A stretch of 16,849 nucleotides of DNA from Caldisericota bacterium (GCA_013152825.1 JAADFP010000024.1:1-16849), one strand, 5' to 3'. Numbered from the stretch's first letter, positions 1-7,265 are shown. Notes: generated by a model from the letters alone, not told the origin. Translations and numbers: made by a program.

Positions 1-5
1 GAAAA

Positions 6-953
6 ATGAGTAAAAATAGAATTGTTTCCTTTGTTATCCTGTTTCTTATTTTTCTTTTATGGGTGAGTAATCCTTTCTTTGTTTTGAATGAGGGAAGGCA
101 GGCAATTATTACCCAGTTTGGTAAACCCATAGGAAGACCGATTACAGAAGCAGGGCTGCATTTTAAGGTGCCTTTTGTGCAGAAGGTGCGGTACTTTGAA
201 AAGAGAACCCTGGAGTGGGATGGATATCCCACCCAGATTCCTACGCGTGATAAGAAGTATCTCCTGGTGGATTCCACTGCTCGCTGGAAGATTGTGGATG
301 CCCTGAAGTTCTACCAGTCGGTGCATGACGAAAGAGGTGCTCAGGCCAGGCTGGATGATACTATTGATTCTGCGGTGAGGGATGTAATAACTTCGCAAAA
401 TTTAATTGAGATTGTAAGAAATAGCAACCGGATTGTAAGTGAGCTGGAGCGTCTAAAAGCAGAAGACAAGTTCATAGAAGAATCTGCCCTGGGAAAGGTA
501 GAAACAGGAAGGGAAGAAGTAACCAGGAAAATCCTGGAAATTGCCCGTACCTTGACGCCTCAATATGGAATAGAAGTAATAGACGTGAGAATCAAGCGGG
601 TAAACTACATAGAAGAAGTAAGAGAAAAAGTATATGAAAGAATGATAGCAGAAAGAAAAAGAGCGGCAGAGATGTATCGTTCGGAAGGAAGGGGAGTAAA
701 GGCGGAAGTAGAGGGAAAGACCCAGAAAGAGCTGAAGAGAATAATCTCCGGAGCTTACCGGGCAGCCCAGGAAATAAAGGGAGAAGCAGATGCTAAGGCT
801 ACTGACATCTATGCGGAATCCTTTAACAAAGGACCTGAGTTTTATACCTTCCTCAAAACACTGGAGACTTACCGCAAGACTACGGACAAAAACACCATTA
901 TCATTCTCAGTACGGATTCGGAAATCTACAAGTTCCTGAAGGGAACAAAGTAA
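6..953 (+). CDS. hflC: HflC-type SPFH-domain membrane protein (protease modulator)
   Basis: This encodes 315 residues, a normal HflC length. Residues about 7-27 are one hydrophobic anchor preceded by a short basic N-terminus (MSKNR). An SPFH/band-7 domain follows, beginning NEGRQAIITQFGKP and containing the segments FKVPFVQKV and the later YGIEVIDVRIKRVNY, both typical of HflC. A charged coiled-coil-like region (about 205-270, rich in E, K, R and A) leads to a C-terminal segment, FYTFLKTLETYRK, also usual in the family. In known bacteria HflC pairs with HflK in a membrane complex that surrounds and modulates the FtsH protease. The start lies 5 bases into the window, so its ribosome site and any upstream hflK are only partly visible or outside. 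It converges on asnB. The identification rests on motif recognition. Confidence 0.92.
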   Translation: MSKNRIVSFVILFLIFLLWVSNPFFVLNEGRQAIITQFGKPIGRPITEAGLHFKVPFVQKVRYFEKRTLEWDGYPTQIPTRDKKYLLVDSTARWKIVDALKFYQSVHDERGAQARLDDTIDSAVRDVITSQNLIEIVRNSNRIVSELERLKAEDKFIEESALGKVETGREEVTRKILEIARTLTPQYGIEVIDVRIKRVNYIEEVREKVYERMIAERKRAAEMYRSEGRGVKAEVEGKTQKELKRIISGAYRAAQEIKGEADAKATDIYAESFNKGPEFYTFLKTLETYRKTTDKNTIIILSTDSEIYKFLKGTK

Positions 954-968
954 AACAGACTGTTTTAC
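950..968. terminator. Inverted repeat holding both convergent stop codons; possible weak bidirectional terminator
   Basis: GTAAAACA (950-957) and TGTTTTAC (961-968) are perfect 8-base complements around the loop GAC. The hflC stop TAA (951-953) sits in the left arm, and the asnB stop (complement of 965-967) sits in the right arm. The stem has only two G/C pairs at useful positions, so as an intrinsic terminator it would be weak. The T run inside the arm and the convergent gene order still make a bidirectional end signal plausible. Confidence 0.35.
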
Positions 969-2902
969 AGCTCTATAACTTTTAAATTGTCAGGCAGATA
1001 AGTAAGGCTATTATCCAGGTAAAAGCGATGCCATAGTTCCAGTATAAGTAGTGCCCAGAGACGGTGGGAATGGTCAAACTGACCTCTCTGGTGCTCGTCC
1101 AGGAGCTTTCTTATTTTAGCCGGATTAAAGTAGCCTCTGGCGCTGAATCGCTTATCGGTAAGTGTATCCCAGGTAAAATCTTTTAATTCCTTCCTGAACC
1201 ATTTGCCCAGTGGCACACCAAACCCATGCTTTCCCCGGTAGTAAATGCGGGGAGGTAAGAGGTCACGAAATGTTTTCTTCAAAATATATTTCATCTGGAA
1301 GCCTTTCAACTTGTAATGGGGAGGGATAAGAGACATGAATTCCACCAGCCTGTGGTCAAGCAGGGGTACACGGCATTCCAGAGAATTGGCCATGCTGGCC
1401 CTATCTACCTTGGTAAGAATGTCTTCTGGCAGGTAGGTCATTATATCCACAAACTGAGAGCGGGAAAGCAGGCTGGAAGAAGATGGCTGGTTGAAATAGT
1501 TATGCAGTGGGGCAAGCGGGTCTGTATTTTTTACCTCTCTCAGGAAATCTTCCGAGTAGAGGTCTCTCTTTCTCTCTTCGTCAAAAAGCACCAGCCAGGA
1601 GAGGTATCTAATCGCCGGCTCCATTTCTATCCTGGTCACCAGCTTCTTGAACCGGCGGGAGAAATCGTTTATTCGTGTGCCTTCGGGAAGGTTTTGTAAA
1701 GCAGTTTTTAAAAAGGGCAGGCGGAAGGGGAGGAGAAAGGGGTAGAAAATGTTCAGTATTTTTTCCGCCAGGTAGCGGTGATACCCGCCAAAGACTTCAT
1801 CGCCTCCGTCCCCGGATAGCACCATGGTGACAAATTCCCGTGCTATCCTGGAAACCATGTAGGTGGGAATGGAGGAGGAATCGGCAAAGGGTTCATCGTA
1901 ATGCCAGGTTAAGGTAGGAAGAAGTTCCAGCACATTGGGCGGATTTACCTTGAACTCGTGGTGTTCCGTGGAGAAATTTTCTGCGGCTACCTTGGCATAG
2001 AGGAGTTCATTAAATGAAGAAACGTTAAAGCCCATAGAAAATGTTTTCACCGGTTCGGAGAGAAATTTCTTCATGGTCCCCACTACAATGGTGGAATCTA
2101 TGCCCCCGGAAAGAAAAGCACCAAAAGGAACATCAGAGATGAGTCTCAACCTGGTGGCGTCTTCGAAGATAGCGCGTATCTTCTCCTGGTAAAACTTTTC
2201 ACCCTTATCCGGAGCATCGAGGAAATCTAAATTCCAGTAGCGAGAAACACTTATTTTGCCCTTATGGTAAACAAGATAATGTGCCGGGGGCAGTTTTCTT
2301 ACCTTCTTAAATATACTTAAAGGGGAGGGAATATACTGGAGAGTTAAATATCTATGTATGCTTTCCGGGTCTATTTCTTTCTTGAAGCCTGGCAATTGCA
2401 GGAATGGTTTTATCTCGGAAGCAAAGGCAAACTCATTGCCGTCTGAATAGTAGTAAAGAGGTTTTATCCCGATTCTATCCCTGGCTAAGAAAAGTATCTC
2501 CTTGTTCTTATCCCAGAGGGCAAAGGCAAACATCCCGTTAAGCTCCTCCAGAAAGTATATGCCTTTTTCTTCGTAGAGATGGATGAGCACCTCGGTGTCA
2601 GAACGGGAGCGGAATTCGTGCCCTTTCTTTACCAGCTCCTCTCTAAGCTCCTGGAAATTATAGACCTCGCCATTATAGACCAGCCATATACTTCCGTCTT
2701 CATTGCACATGGGCTGGTCACCGGAAACCAGGTCAATAATCTTAAGTCGCCTATGCCCTAGGGCCAGGTGATACTCGGAGGTGTCGTGGTAATAAAAGCC
2801 CTCTCCATCCGGGCCCCTGTGGGAAAGAGAACGGGTAAGAGAGACGAATCTTTCCCTGTCTATGGCTTCTCCTCTCCTTATCCAGCCAGTTATTCCACAC
2901 AT
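965..2902 (-). CDS. asnB: Asparagine synthase (glutamine-hydrolysing), class II amidotransferase type
   Basis: The 645-residue protein begins MCGITGW, so after Met removal Cys2 is the N-terminal nucleophile of a class II glutaminase domain. Supporting motifs are SHRGPDGEG (27-35), LGHRRLKIIDL (48-58) and YNGEVYNF (76-83). The synthetase half has the ATP pyrophosphatase loop SGGIDS at 265-270, followed by SGDGGDEVFGGYHRY and VDRASMANSLECRVPLLDH. The reaction is Asp + Gln + ATP giving Asn + Glu + AMP + PPi. Related proteins of this length also occur in polysaccharide clusters, where they amidate sugar acids, so the substrate is not certain. No convincing Shine-Dalgarno lies before the ATG. A 10-bp hairpin lies about 45-70 bases upstream. 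The gene stands alone, convergent with hflC. Confidence 0.93.
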   Translation of the reverse strand: MCGITGWIRRGEAIDRERFVSLTRSLSHRGPDGEGFYYHDTSEYHLALGHRRLKIIDLVSGDQPMCNEDGSIWLVYNGEVYNFQELREELVKKGHEFRSRSDTEVLIHLYEEKGIYFLEELNGMFAFALWDKNKEILFLARDRIGIKPLYYYSDGNEFAFASEIKPFLQLPGFKKEIDPESIHRYLTLQYIPSPLSIFKKVRKLPPAHYLVYHKGKISVSRYWNLDFLDAPDKGEKFYQEKIRAIFEDATRLRLISDVPFGAFLSGGIDSTIVVGTMKKFLSEPVKTFSMGFNVSSFNELLYAKVAAENFSTEHHEFKVNPPNVLELLPTLTWHYDEPFADSSSIPTYMVSRIAREFVTMVLSGDGGDEVFGGYHRYLAEKILNIFYPFLLPFRLPFLKTALQNLPEGTRINDFSRRFKKLVTRIEMEPAIRYLSWLVLFDEERKRDLYSEDFLREVKNTDPLAPLHNYFNQPSSSSLLSRSQFVDIMTYLPEDILTKVDRASMANSLECRVPLLDHRLVEFMSLIPPHYKLKGFQMKYILKKTFRDLLPPRIYYRGKHGFGVPLGKWFRKELKDFTWDTLTDKRFSARGYFNPAKIRKLLDEHQRGQFDHSHRLWALLILELWHRFYLDNSLTYLPDNLKVIEL

Positions 2903-2947
2903 GTCATTAGGATAACATAGAAGCTAAAAAAGTAACAGAGTTTTGTC

Positions 2948-2973
2948 CCCCTGAACCCCACGTGGTTCAGGGG
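2948..2973 (-). promoter_or_regulatory. 10-bp perfect hairpin in the asnB leader
   Basis: CCCCTGAACC (2948-2957) and GGTTCAGGGG (2964-2973) are exact complements with a 6-base loop. They lie about 46-71 bases upstream of the asnB start. No T run directly follows on either strand, so it is not a standard intrinsic terminator. It could be a leader structure, an operator, or part of the repeat-rich spacer. Confidence 0.4.
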
Positions 2974-2976
2974 AGA

Positions 2977-3005
2977 TAGTCTAACTCGTCAATCGGTTGC
3001 GGTTG
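2977..3005 (+). repeat. Interspersed GGTTGCGGTTG module, copy 1
   Basis: TAGTCTAACTCGTC (2977-2990), four bases, then GGTTGCGGTTG (2995-3005). The same order occurs at 16187-16215 (TAGTCTAATTCGTC, then GGTTGCGGTTG), and a shorter variant GGTTGGGGTTG occurs near 6725. Confidence 0.65.
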
Positions 3006-3060
3006 TGCCCCCATGGGCGTTGGGACAGGTAAGTATCCACTTGCTACATTTTGCCCTCTT

Positions 3061-3088
3061 TGTCATTCCTGCAAAAGCAGGAATCTAC
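3061..3088 (+). repeat. GTCAT-type palindromic repeat, simple form, copy 1
   Basis: ATTCCTGC (3065-3072), loop AAAA, GCAGGAAT (3077-3084): an 8-bp perfect stem flanked by GTC on the left and CTAC on the right. It matches the complementary-strand copies at 16465-16495 and 16546-16575. The third base pair of the stem differs between copies but stays paired. Confidence 0.7.
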
Positions 3089-3094
3089 TTCATA

Positions 3095-3157
3095 TTAAAC
3101 TCTAAACAACAAATCCTAAACTCTAAATAAACTACAAAACCCAAATCCAAAACTTCC
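3095..3157 (+). repeat. Degenerate 7-base-period repeat block, CTAAACT family
   Basis: Nine consecutive 7-base units can be read without a phase slip, for example TTAAACT (3095), CTAAACA (3102), CTAAACT (3116), CTAAATA (3123), AACTACA (3130) and AATCCAA (3144). Positions 3116-3157 align gap-free with 6669-6710, with seven differences in 42 bases. Confidence 0.7.
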
Positions 3158-3269
3158 CCCAGGATACGAAGAAACCATGATTACCAAGCTACCAGGTAAC
3201 CCTGCCCGCCTCAACGTTACGTCGAAGAGCAGGCAGACTATTTCCTATCCTGAAGTTTTCTCTTGATAT

Positions 3270-4274
3270 CTATTGGTTCTGTAGAATTTCTATCATAGCT
3301 GCTATGTTTTCTGGTTTTGCATCAGGTGGTATATCATGTGCAGGAGCTGCAATGTAACCTCCATTTTTTCCCACAATATCAAGTAGCTGCCTGGTTTCTT
3401 CTTTTACCTGCTCGACAGTCCCGTAAGGGAGTGTCTTCTGTGTGCTAATTCCCCCAAAGAAAGTTAATGAACTACCATATTTCTTCTTCATCTCAAATAC
3501 ATTCATTACTTCAGGCTGAAAAGGATTAAAGACATCCAGGCCGCATTCTATTAAATCCGGAAATATTTCATCCACCTTGCCGCAAGAGTGAATAAAAACA
3601 AATTTGCCTTTTGACTTGACTAACCTGTACATTTCTGTAATGCGAGGTTTAATAAATTCCCGCCAGAGTTCTGGTCCCATAATAAGGCCTGTTTGTTGTC
3701 CCCAGTCATCTCCAAACATCATTGCATCAATATCAAATGAGCAAGCATTTTCGATTATTCTTAAGTTAAAATCCAGAATCCTATCCAGCAAAGAATGGGC
3801 AAAGTTTTTATCGGCGACCATTGCCATAAGTAAATTTTCCATACCGGCCAGGGTCCATGCTCTTTCAAACAAGCTGAACCCAAGATTTACTACGGAAAAT
3901 TCCTCTTTCTTTGTTTTTAAAATTTCTTCATACTCTTGGTATCTTGATGGGTCATCTGGATCAGGGAATTTGTATTCATTGATATTATCCGGTGTTACTA
4001 TGCAGTTACAAACTACCCCGATATCTTTATCTATACTACGGTCCCATCGAACTCCGAACTGGTCCTCCCAGATGTCGGGGCTTACTTCTTTCCAGCTATC
4101 TTTGGGCTCGGAACTCAAAAATGTAAGACAATTTCCTAATTTTGACTCGAAATTGGGGTCACCGTAAAACTTTACCATCTTATCGTATGCTTTTTTGGTG
4201 AAACTTATATGATAAGGAGTTTTATCTGGTTGCTCATGTTTTAATGCTGCAATGACACGTTCCTTGTTAGTCAT
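3270..4274 (-). CDS. URO-D superfamily protein, probable corrinoid/cobalamin-linked methyltransferase type
   Basis: I start at the ATG ending at 4274 (334 residues, MTNKERVIAAL) because AAGGAGA lies six bases upstream. A more upstream ATG at 4313 would add 13 residues with no family resemblance. The opening MTNKERVIAALKHEQPDKTP and the late FFGGISTQKTLPYGT and GGYIAAPAHDIPPDAKPENI are hallmarks of the uroporphyrinogen decarboxylase superfamily. HSCG at 229-232 resembles the His-x-Cys zinc site of MtaA/MtbA/CmuA-type methyltransferases. I do not see the RQAGRY signature of true HemE. The likely role is methyl transfer involving a corrinoid, but the substrate is unknown and no corrinoid protein gene is adjacent. 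It stands alone between repeat-filled spacers. Confidence 0.8.
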   Translation of the reverse strand: MTNKERVIAALKHEQPDKTPYHISFTKKAYDKMVKFYGDPNFESKLGNCLTFLSSEPKDSWKEVSPDIWEDQFGVRWDRSIDKDIGVVCNCIVTPDNINEYKFPDPDDPSRYQEYEEILKTKKEEFSVVNLGFSLFERAWTLAGMENLLMAMVADKNFAHSLLDRILDFNLRIIENACSFDIDAMMFGDDWGQQTGLIMGPELWREFIKPRITEMYRLVKSKGKFVFIHSCGKVDEIFPDLIECGLDVFNPFQPEVMNVFEMKKKYGSSLTFFGGISTQKTLPYGTVEQVKEETRQLLDIVGKNGGYIAAPAHDIPPDAKPENIAAMIEILQNQ

Positions 4275-4280
4275 AATTTC

Positions 4281-4287
4281 TCTCCTT
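4281..4287 (-). promoter_or_regulatory. Shine-Dalgarno that fixes the URO-D-like start
   Basis: The complementary strand reads AAGGAGA, ending six bases before the ATG at 4274. It is the best ribosome site near either candidate start. Confidence 0.75.
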
Positions 4288-4350
4288 GAATAGACAGGAA
4301 ATCCCAAATCCAAAATACCTATCCAACCTATGTTGAGAAAGCCTGAAACC

Positions 4351-4441
4351 TATCCTGCATCCTGTATCTTGGTTATTGTACCTTGTGTCTTCCTCACCTC
4401 CTTACTTAAGTCTAAGGTCTATACTCTCCTACTCACTTCCT
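4351..4441 (+). repeat. 7-base-period repeat block running into the 3' end of waaA
   Basis: Thirteen consecutive 7-base units read in one phase, moving from the ATCCTGY type to the GTCTA type and then the CTACTCA type: TATCCTG (4351), CATCCTG (4358), TATCTTG (4365), then TAAGTCT (4407), AAGGTCT (4414) and CCTACTC (4428). The middle units are degenerate. The block overlaps the last codons and stop of waaA (from 4419). Confidence 0.65.
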
Positions 4442-5648
4442 CCCATATTCTCTGGGAGGCGCCGCGGTTTTCTGCTATTAAATTATAGCCTTTTTCTCCC
4501 TCTTTCTCTAAATCCATTCTTTTCTTTAGCCAGGAAAGAAGAACTCTTTCCAGCTCTTTCTCGTTCTTCACCTTTATGCCCCCTTTTCCTTCAATGAGGG
4601 AAAAAATTTCTGCGAAATTGAAGACATGGGGTCCGAATATCACCGGGACTCTATGGGAAAGGGGCTCCAGCGGATTATGGCCTCCCACCGGGACAAAAGT
4701 TCCTCCCATTATGGCTACGTCTGATAGGGAATAGAAATTTTGTAGCTCTCCCACTGTGTTCAAAATCAATATGGTTTCGCTCCACTCCGGCGAGGATATT
4801 TCTGTCCTCAGTATGTAGGAAAGAGAGTCAGGAATTAGTTTTTCCACCTCCTTTACCCTTTCCGGGTGCCGTGGGGCAAGTATTAGCTTTGCAGCAGGAT
4901 ACTCTGCTTTAACTCTCTGGAATATTCGCAGTATCAGCTTTTCTTCCGGGGGATGGGTGCTTCCGGCACAGATGACCGGATAGGCATCGGGTGGAGAGGG
5001 AGTAGGCAGTGAGTCTTTTCCTGAGGGAGAGGGTAGGGAGTAGTGGTCAAATTTGGTATTTCCCACCACTTTAAGGAGGTGGTCGGGAAAGCCAAGTTTT
5101 AGAAAACCTTTTTTATCTCTTTCGGTCTGCACCAGAAGGGAAGAAAAATACGAAAGAAAAGGTTTCAGGAAAAAGGAAAACCTGGAATAGTTGCGAAAAG
5201 AGGCCGGGGAGAGCCGGCCATTAGCCAGGATTATTGGTACAGAAAAATGGTGGGAAAAGTACAGCAAGTTAGGCCATAGTTCTGTTTCCATGAGGATAAT
5301 GAGACGAGGTTTTAGAGAAGAAATCACCTTTATTATGGAAAAGGGAAAGTCCAGGGGAAAATAGAACAGGTAATCAACCCATTTCTCCAGGCTTTTTTTA
5401 GCCACTTCCCTCCCTGTGCTGGTAACCGTAGAAAGGAAAATGGGGGTTTCAGGCAGGTTCTGGCGCAGTAGTTTTATTATTGGTTCTGCCGCTTTTACCT
5501 CTCCCACGGAAACTGCGTGAATCCATATCCCTCTTTGTTTACCGGGCAGAATAAATCCCAGCCGTTCTTTTGCTCCCCCTTTTTTTAGCAAATAGAAAAA
5601 AACAAAGGGAAGAGAAAACAATAGAATAAAATTATAAAGAAAAATCAT
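4419..5648 (-). CDS. waaA: 3-deoxy-D-manno-octulosonic acid (Kdo) transferase
   Basis: This is a 409-residue glycosyltransferase of normal WaaA length. Residues 1-22 form an N-terminal membrane anchor. IWIHAVSVGEVKAAEPI holds the conserved catalytic-region Glu. METELWPNL, ANGRLSPASFRNY, CAGSTHPPEE and VGGHNPLEP are all family signatures. WaaA adds Kdo from CMP-Kdo to lipid A precursor at the cytoplasmic membrane, which implies an outer membrane with lipopolysaccharide. Its ATG overlaps the rsmD stop (ATGA), so the pair should be translationally coupled. The C-terminal tail (EVSRRV and stop) is encoded inside the heptad repeat block, so it may have been rewritten by repeat spread. Whether it adds one or more Kdo residues cannot be read from the sequence. 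Confidence 0.93.
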   Translation of the reverse strand: MIFLYNFILLFSLPFVFFYLLKKGGAKERLGFILPGKQRGIWIHAVSVGEVKAAEPIIKLLRQNLPETPIFLSTVTSTGREVAKKSLEKWVDYLFYFPLDFPFSIIKVISSLKPRLIILMETELWPNLLYFSHHFSVPIILANGRLSPASFRNYSRFSFFLKPFLSYFSSLLVQTERDKKGFLKLGFPDHLLKVVGNTKFDHYSLPSPSGKDSLPTPSPPDAYPVICAGSTHPPEEKLILRIFQRVKAEYPAAKLILAPRHPERVKEVEKLIPDSLSYILRTEISSPEWSETILILNTVGELQNFYSLSDVAIMGGTFVPVGGHNPLEPLSHRVPVIFGPHVFNFAEIFSLIEGKGGIKVKNEKELERVLLSWLKKRMDLEKEGEKGYNLIAENRGASQRIWEEVSRRV

Positions 5649-6178
5649 GGAAGAGTTATAAAAGTAATGACCATTTCTCCGTATTTTCTTTTTTCCTTTA
5701 CTTGCCAGGAATTGGATATTTCTGTTTCAGCTTCTCTCCAGAATTCCCTCAAAATTACCAGTGCATTTTCAGACAAGAGGGCAGGAAATTTTTTGTTTTG
5801 CAAAATCTCCCTCCCCAAACCACTTCCGTAGGGAGGATCCAGGAAAACAATATCAAATTGCTCACCTTTGCCTGCGAGTATTTCCACCCATCTCCTGGCA
5901 TCTCCCTTGATTACCTTGCCTTTGTGGTTAAACCCGTACTTTTGCAGAGCATCCTTTATTCTCTCTGCATAGCCGGCATCTACTTCTACAAAAACCGCTT
6001 CTTCTGCTCCCCTATTTAGAGCCTCCATGCCCAGGCTTCCCAGTCCGGCAAACAGGTCTAAAATTGCCTTTCCTTCTATCCTCTCACCCAGGATGGAAAA
6101 AATCGCATTCTTTACCCTGGAAGTTATCGGTCTTACTATAACTTTTCTCCGGGGTTTAAGTTGTCTGGTAGTAGCCAT
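5645..6178 (-). CDS. rsmD: 16S rRNA (guanine966-N2)-methyltransferase, RsmD type
   Basis: The 177 residues carry a Rossmann methyltransferase fold. The SAM loop is DLFAGLGSLGMEAL (41-54), and the catalytic DPPY is at 114-117 inside VFLDPPYGSG. RPITSRVKNAIFSIL (16-30) matches the family RPTxxRVREALFNIL segment. RsmD methylates N2 of G966 in 16S rRNA within the 30S subunit. The N-terminus is short: members usually begin with about 10-15 more residues of the form MRIIxGxxxGRxL. The ATG used here lies 14 bases from the nearest GGAGG, which is far. A different-frame ATG at 6200 encodes MEVRRITNGYYQTT then stops, vaguely like the missing segment, so a frame change at the start is possible. It is cotranscribed with waaA. 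Confidence 0.88.
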   Translation of the reverse strand: MATTRQLKPRRKVIVRPITSRVKNAIFSILGERIEGKAILDLFAGLGSLGMEALNRGAEEAVFVEVDAGYAERIKDALQKYGFNHKGKVIKGDARRWVEILAGKGEQFDIVFLDPPYGSGLGREILQNKKFPALLSENALVILREFWREAETEISNSWQVKEKRKYGEMVITFITLP

Positions 6179-6265
6179 TTGTGATTCTTCTTACCTCCAT
6201 CCCTGAAAGGATTTTACCATATTTGTGAATGATAGGGAGCTGCACCCTTTTTCCCCAGGAAAAAT

Positions 6266-6295
6266 TTGACAGTACTCCTTTTGTTGATATATAAC
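6266..6295 (+). promoter_or_regulatory. Sigma70-type promoter for the small membrane protein
   Basis: A perfect -35 TTGACA (6266-6271) is followed by TATATA at 16-base spacing (6288-6293) or TATAAC at 18-base spacing (6290-6295). Transcription would start near 6302, leaving about 38 bases before the ATG at 6340. It is the best consensus promoter I see in the window. Confidence 0.6.
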
Positions 6296-6339
6296 TTACT
6301 TAGGATGGTTGGAAAGAGTGTTAGCGTGGGAAATTAGTT

Positions 6340-6651
6340 ATGAACATCTGGTGGTTTGTAATTCTGCCACTCGGCTTGCTTTGGGCAGTGCCGATGTTTG
6401 AGATGGCTCAAATTAATGCTCCCTGGTGGGTATTTATAGTTTTTTCTATTTTCTGGGCTATGCTAACTGTATTTGCCGAACCTATGTATGATTGGGGAAC
6501 GAATATTGGGAGGAAATCAGGCCATATGCGGATAGTAGCACTCAGGGAGCGATGGAAAAATAAAGTTTTACCGCCAGCACGGGCTGCCTTAATCATTATG
6601 GCGGTAATAAGTCTTTATTTTGCAGTATATCAGAGTATGTCCAGCCTTTAA
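6340..6651 (+). CDS. Small membrane protein of unknown function
   Basis: I do not recognise a family. The 103 residues are very hydrophobic, with three probable membrane helices at about 3-22, 27-46 and 80-98. A strongly basic cytoplasmic-type loop at about 57-77 contains RKSGHMRIVALRERWKNK. Tryptophans are frequent (WW at 4-5 and 28-29). An acidic/aromatic stretch, AEPMYDWG, follows the second helix. A good promoter (TTGACA with TATAAC or TATATA) lies just upstream, supporting real expression, although the ribosome site is weak. It is transcribed away from rsmD and ends directly against a heptad repeat block: its stop TAA shares bases with the repeat. Codon-frame integrity over 103 residues plus the promoter make it more likely a gene than noise. 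Confidence 0.6.
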   Translation: MNIWWFVILPLGLLWAVPMFEMAQINAPWWVFIVFSIFWAMLTVFAEPMYDWGTNIGRKSGHMRIVALRERWKNKVLPPARAALIIMAVISLYFAVYQSMSSL

Positions 6652-6710
6652 ATCCTAAACTCAAAACCCTAAACTCTAAACAAACTACAAATCACAAACT
6701 CAAAATTCCC
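6650..6710 (+). repeat. 7-base-period repeat block, CTAAACT family, copy 2
   Basis: Eight 7-base units from 6655 in one phase: CTAAACT (6655), CAAAACC (6662), CTAAACT (6669), CTAAACA (6676), AACTACA (6683) and so on to AATTCCC (6704). AAATCCTAAACTC at 6650-6662 is identical to 3111-3123. It begins inside the stop codon of the preceding gene. Confidence 0.7.
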
Positions 6711-6720
6711 GGGAAACCGG

Positions 6721-6787
6721 CAATCGGTTGGGGTTGGGTAGCGCGAAACGTTATACGTGTTTTGGCAACCGTCCTTCCCCCACCTGT
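6721..6787 (+). repeat. Interspersed GGTTG / CCGTCCTTC module, copy 2
   Basis: CAATCGGTTGGGGTTG, an ACGTTATACGT stretch, then CCGTCCTTCCCCCACCTGT (6769-6787). The last 19 bases are identical to 16260-16278, and the CAATCGGTTG start matches the copy near 2990. Confidence 0.65.
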
Positions 6788-6836
6788 GCCTTCCCTGTAC
6801 CCGTGTGCCTCTCTTATTTCCCTTCTCACTTAATCA

Positions 6837-6899
6837 CTGTTTACTCTTTACTGCTCACTGTTCACTGCTTACTATCTTGCATCCTGCTTCTTGTATCTG
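6837..6899 (+). repeat. 7-base-period repeat block, CTGTTCA then ATCCTGC families
   Basis: Nine units in one phase: CTGTTTA (6837), CTCTTTA (6844), CTGCTCA (6851), CTGTTCA (6858), CTGCTTA (6865), CTATCTT (6872), GCATCCT (6879), GCTTCTT (6886), GTATCTG (6893). The switch from one motif family to another happens without loss of phase. Confidence 0.7.
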
Positions 6900-7265
6900 G
6901 ATTTCTCTTGCCCCTGTTTTCTTCCATCCATGTCTATGTAAAAGACGATAAACATAATCAATTGAAATTTCTTCCCCAATCGCTTTGCAAATATCTTGGT
7001 GCAAATTTTCGCTGTTATAATCATCTCAATCTTCTATCTCTCTTTTCTTTGCTTTCTTAAAAAACTCTCTTCCTCTAAATCCAAATATCCTCGTTCCATA
7101 TATGAATATATGGTAGCAACTCTCATCTTTCCCTTCCTATATGTTTGATGTCAAATTGGTATAAGAGAGGCTGATGGGTAAATATTTGTAGTGAACGTCC
7201 GCATTTAAGACAATTGCCTAAATCAGCTTGCTGCACCAGGATTGTGAAATTACAACTGTCAAACT
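6900..7265. other. Non-repeat remainder of the gap downstream of plsC
   Basis: No gene is supported on either strand, and the small open frames here look random. The only structure I see is CCATATAT-GA-ATATATGG (7096-7113), a perfect 8-bp AT-rich palindrome, and a short TTTGA-TG-TCAAA dyad at about 7145. The composition is AT-rich and lacks the 7-base period of the preceding block. Confidence 0.5.

Larger units (their letters stand above)
2903..3269. other. 367-base intergenic gap upstream of asnB, filled by repeats
   Basis: I see no gene here. It holds, in order, the 10-bp hairpin (2948-2973), a copy of the GGTTGCGGTTG module (2977-3005), one GTCAT-type hairpin (3061-3088) and a CTAAACT heptad block (3095-3157). 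The remaining 3158-3269 has no clear structure apart from an AACGTTACGT stretch near 3213, which resembles the ACGT-rich part of the module copies near 6750 and 16230. Confidence 0.6.

Noticed and set aside
3270..4274. True uroporphyrinogen decarboxylase (hemE)
   Set aside because: The RQAGRY signature of HemE is not seen, and the HSCG site points to the methyltransferase branch of the superfamily.
6655..6710. Telomere-like repeat (CCCTAAA resemblance)
   Set aside because: A CCCTAAA unit occurs once by register, but the block is degenerate, internal and flanked by bacterial genes. It fits the general 7-base pattern instead.
6728..7060. Open frame of 110 codons in the gap downstream of the small membrane protein
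   Set aside because: It runs through the repeat module and heptad block, its sequence is rich in Leu, Ser and Cys from repeat sequence, and it has no ribosome site or family motif.
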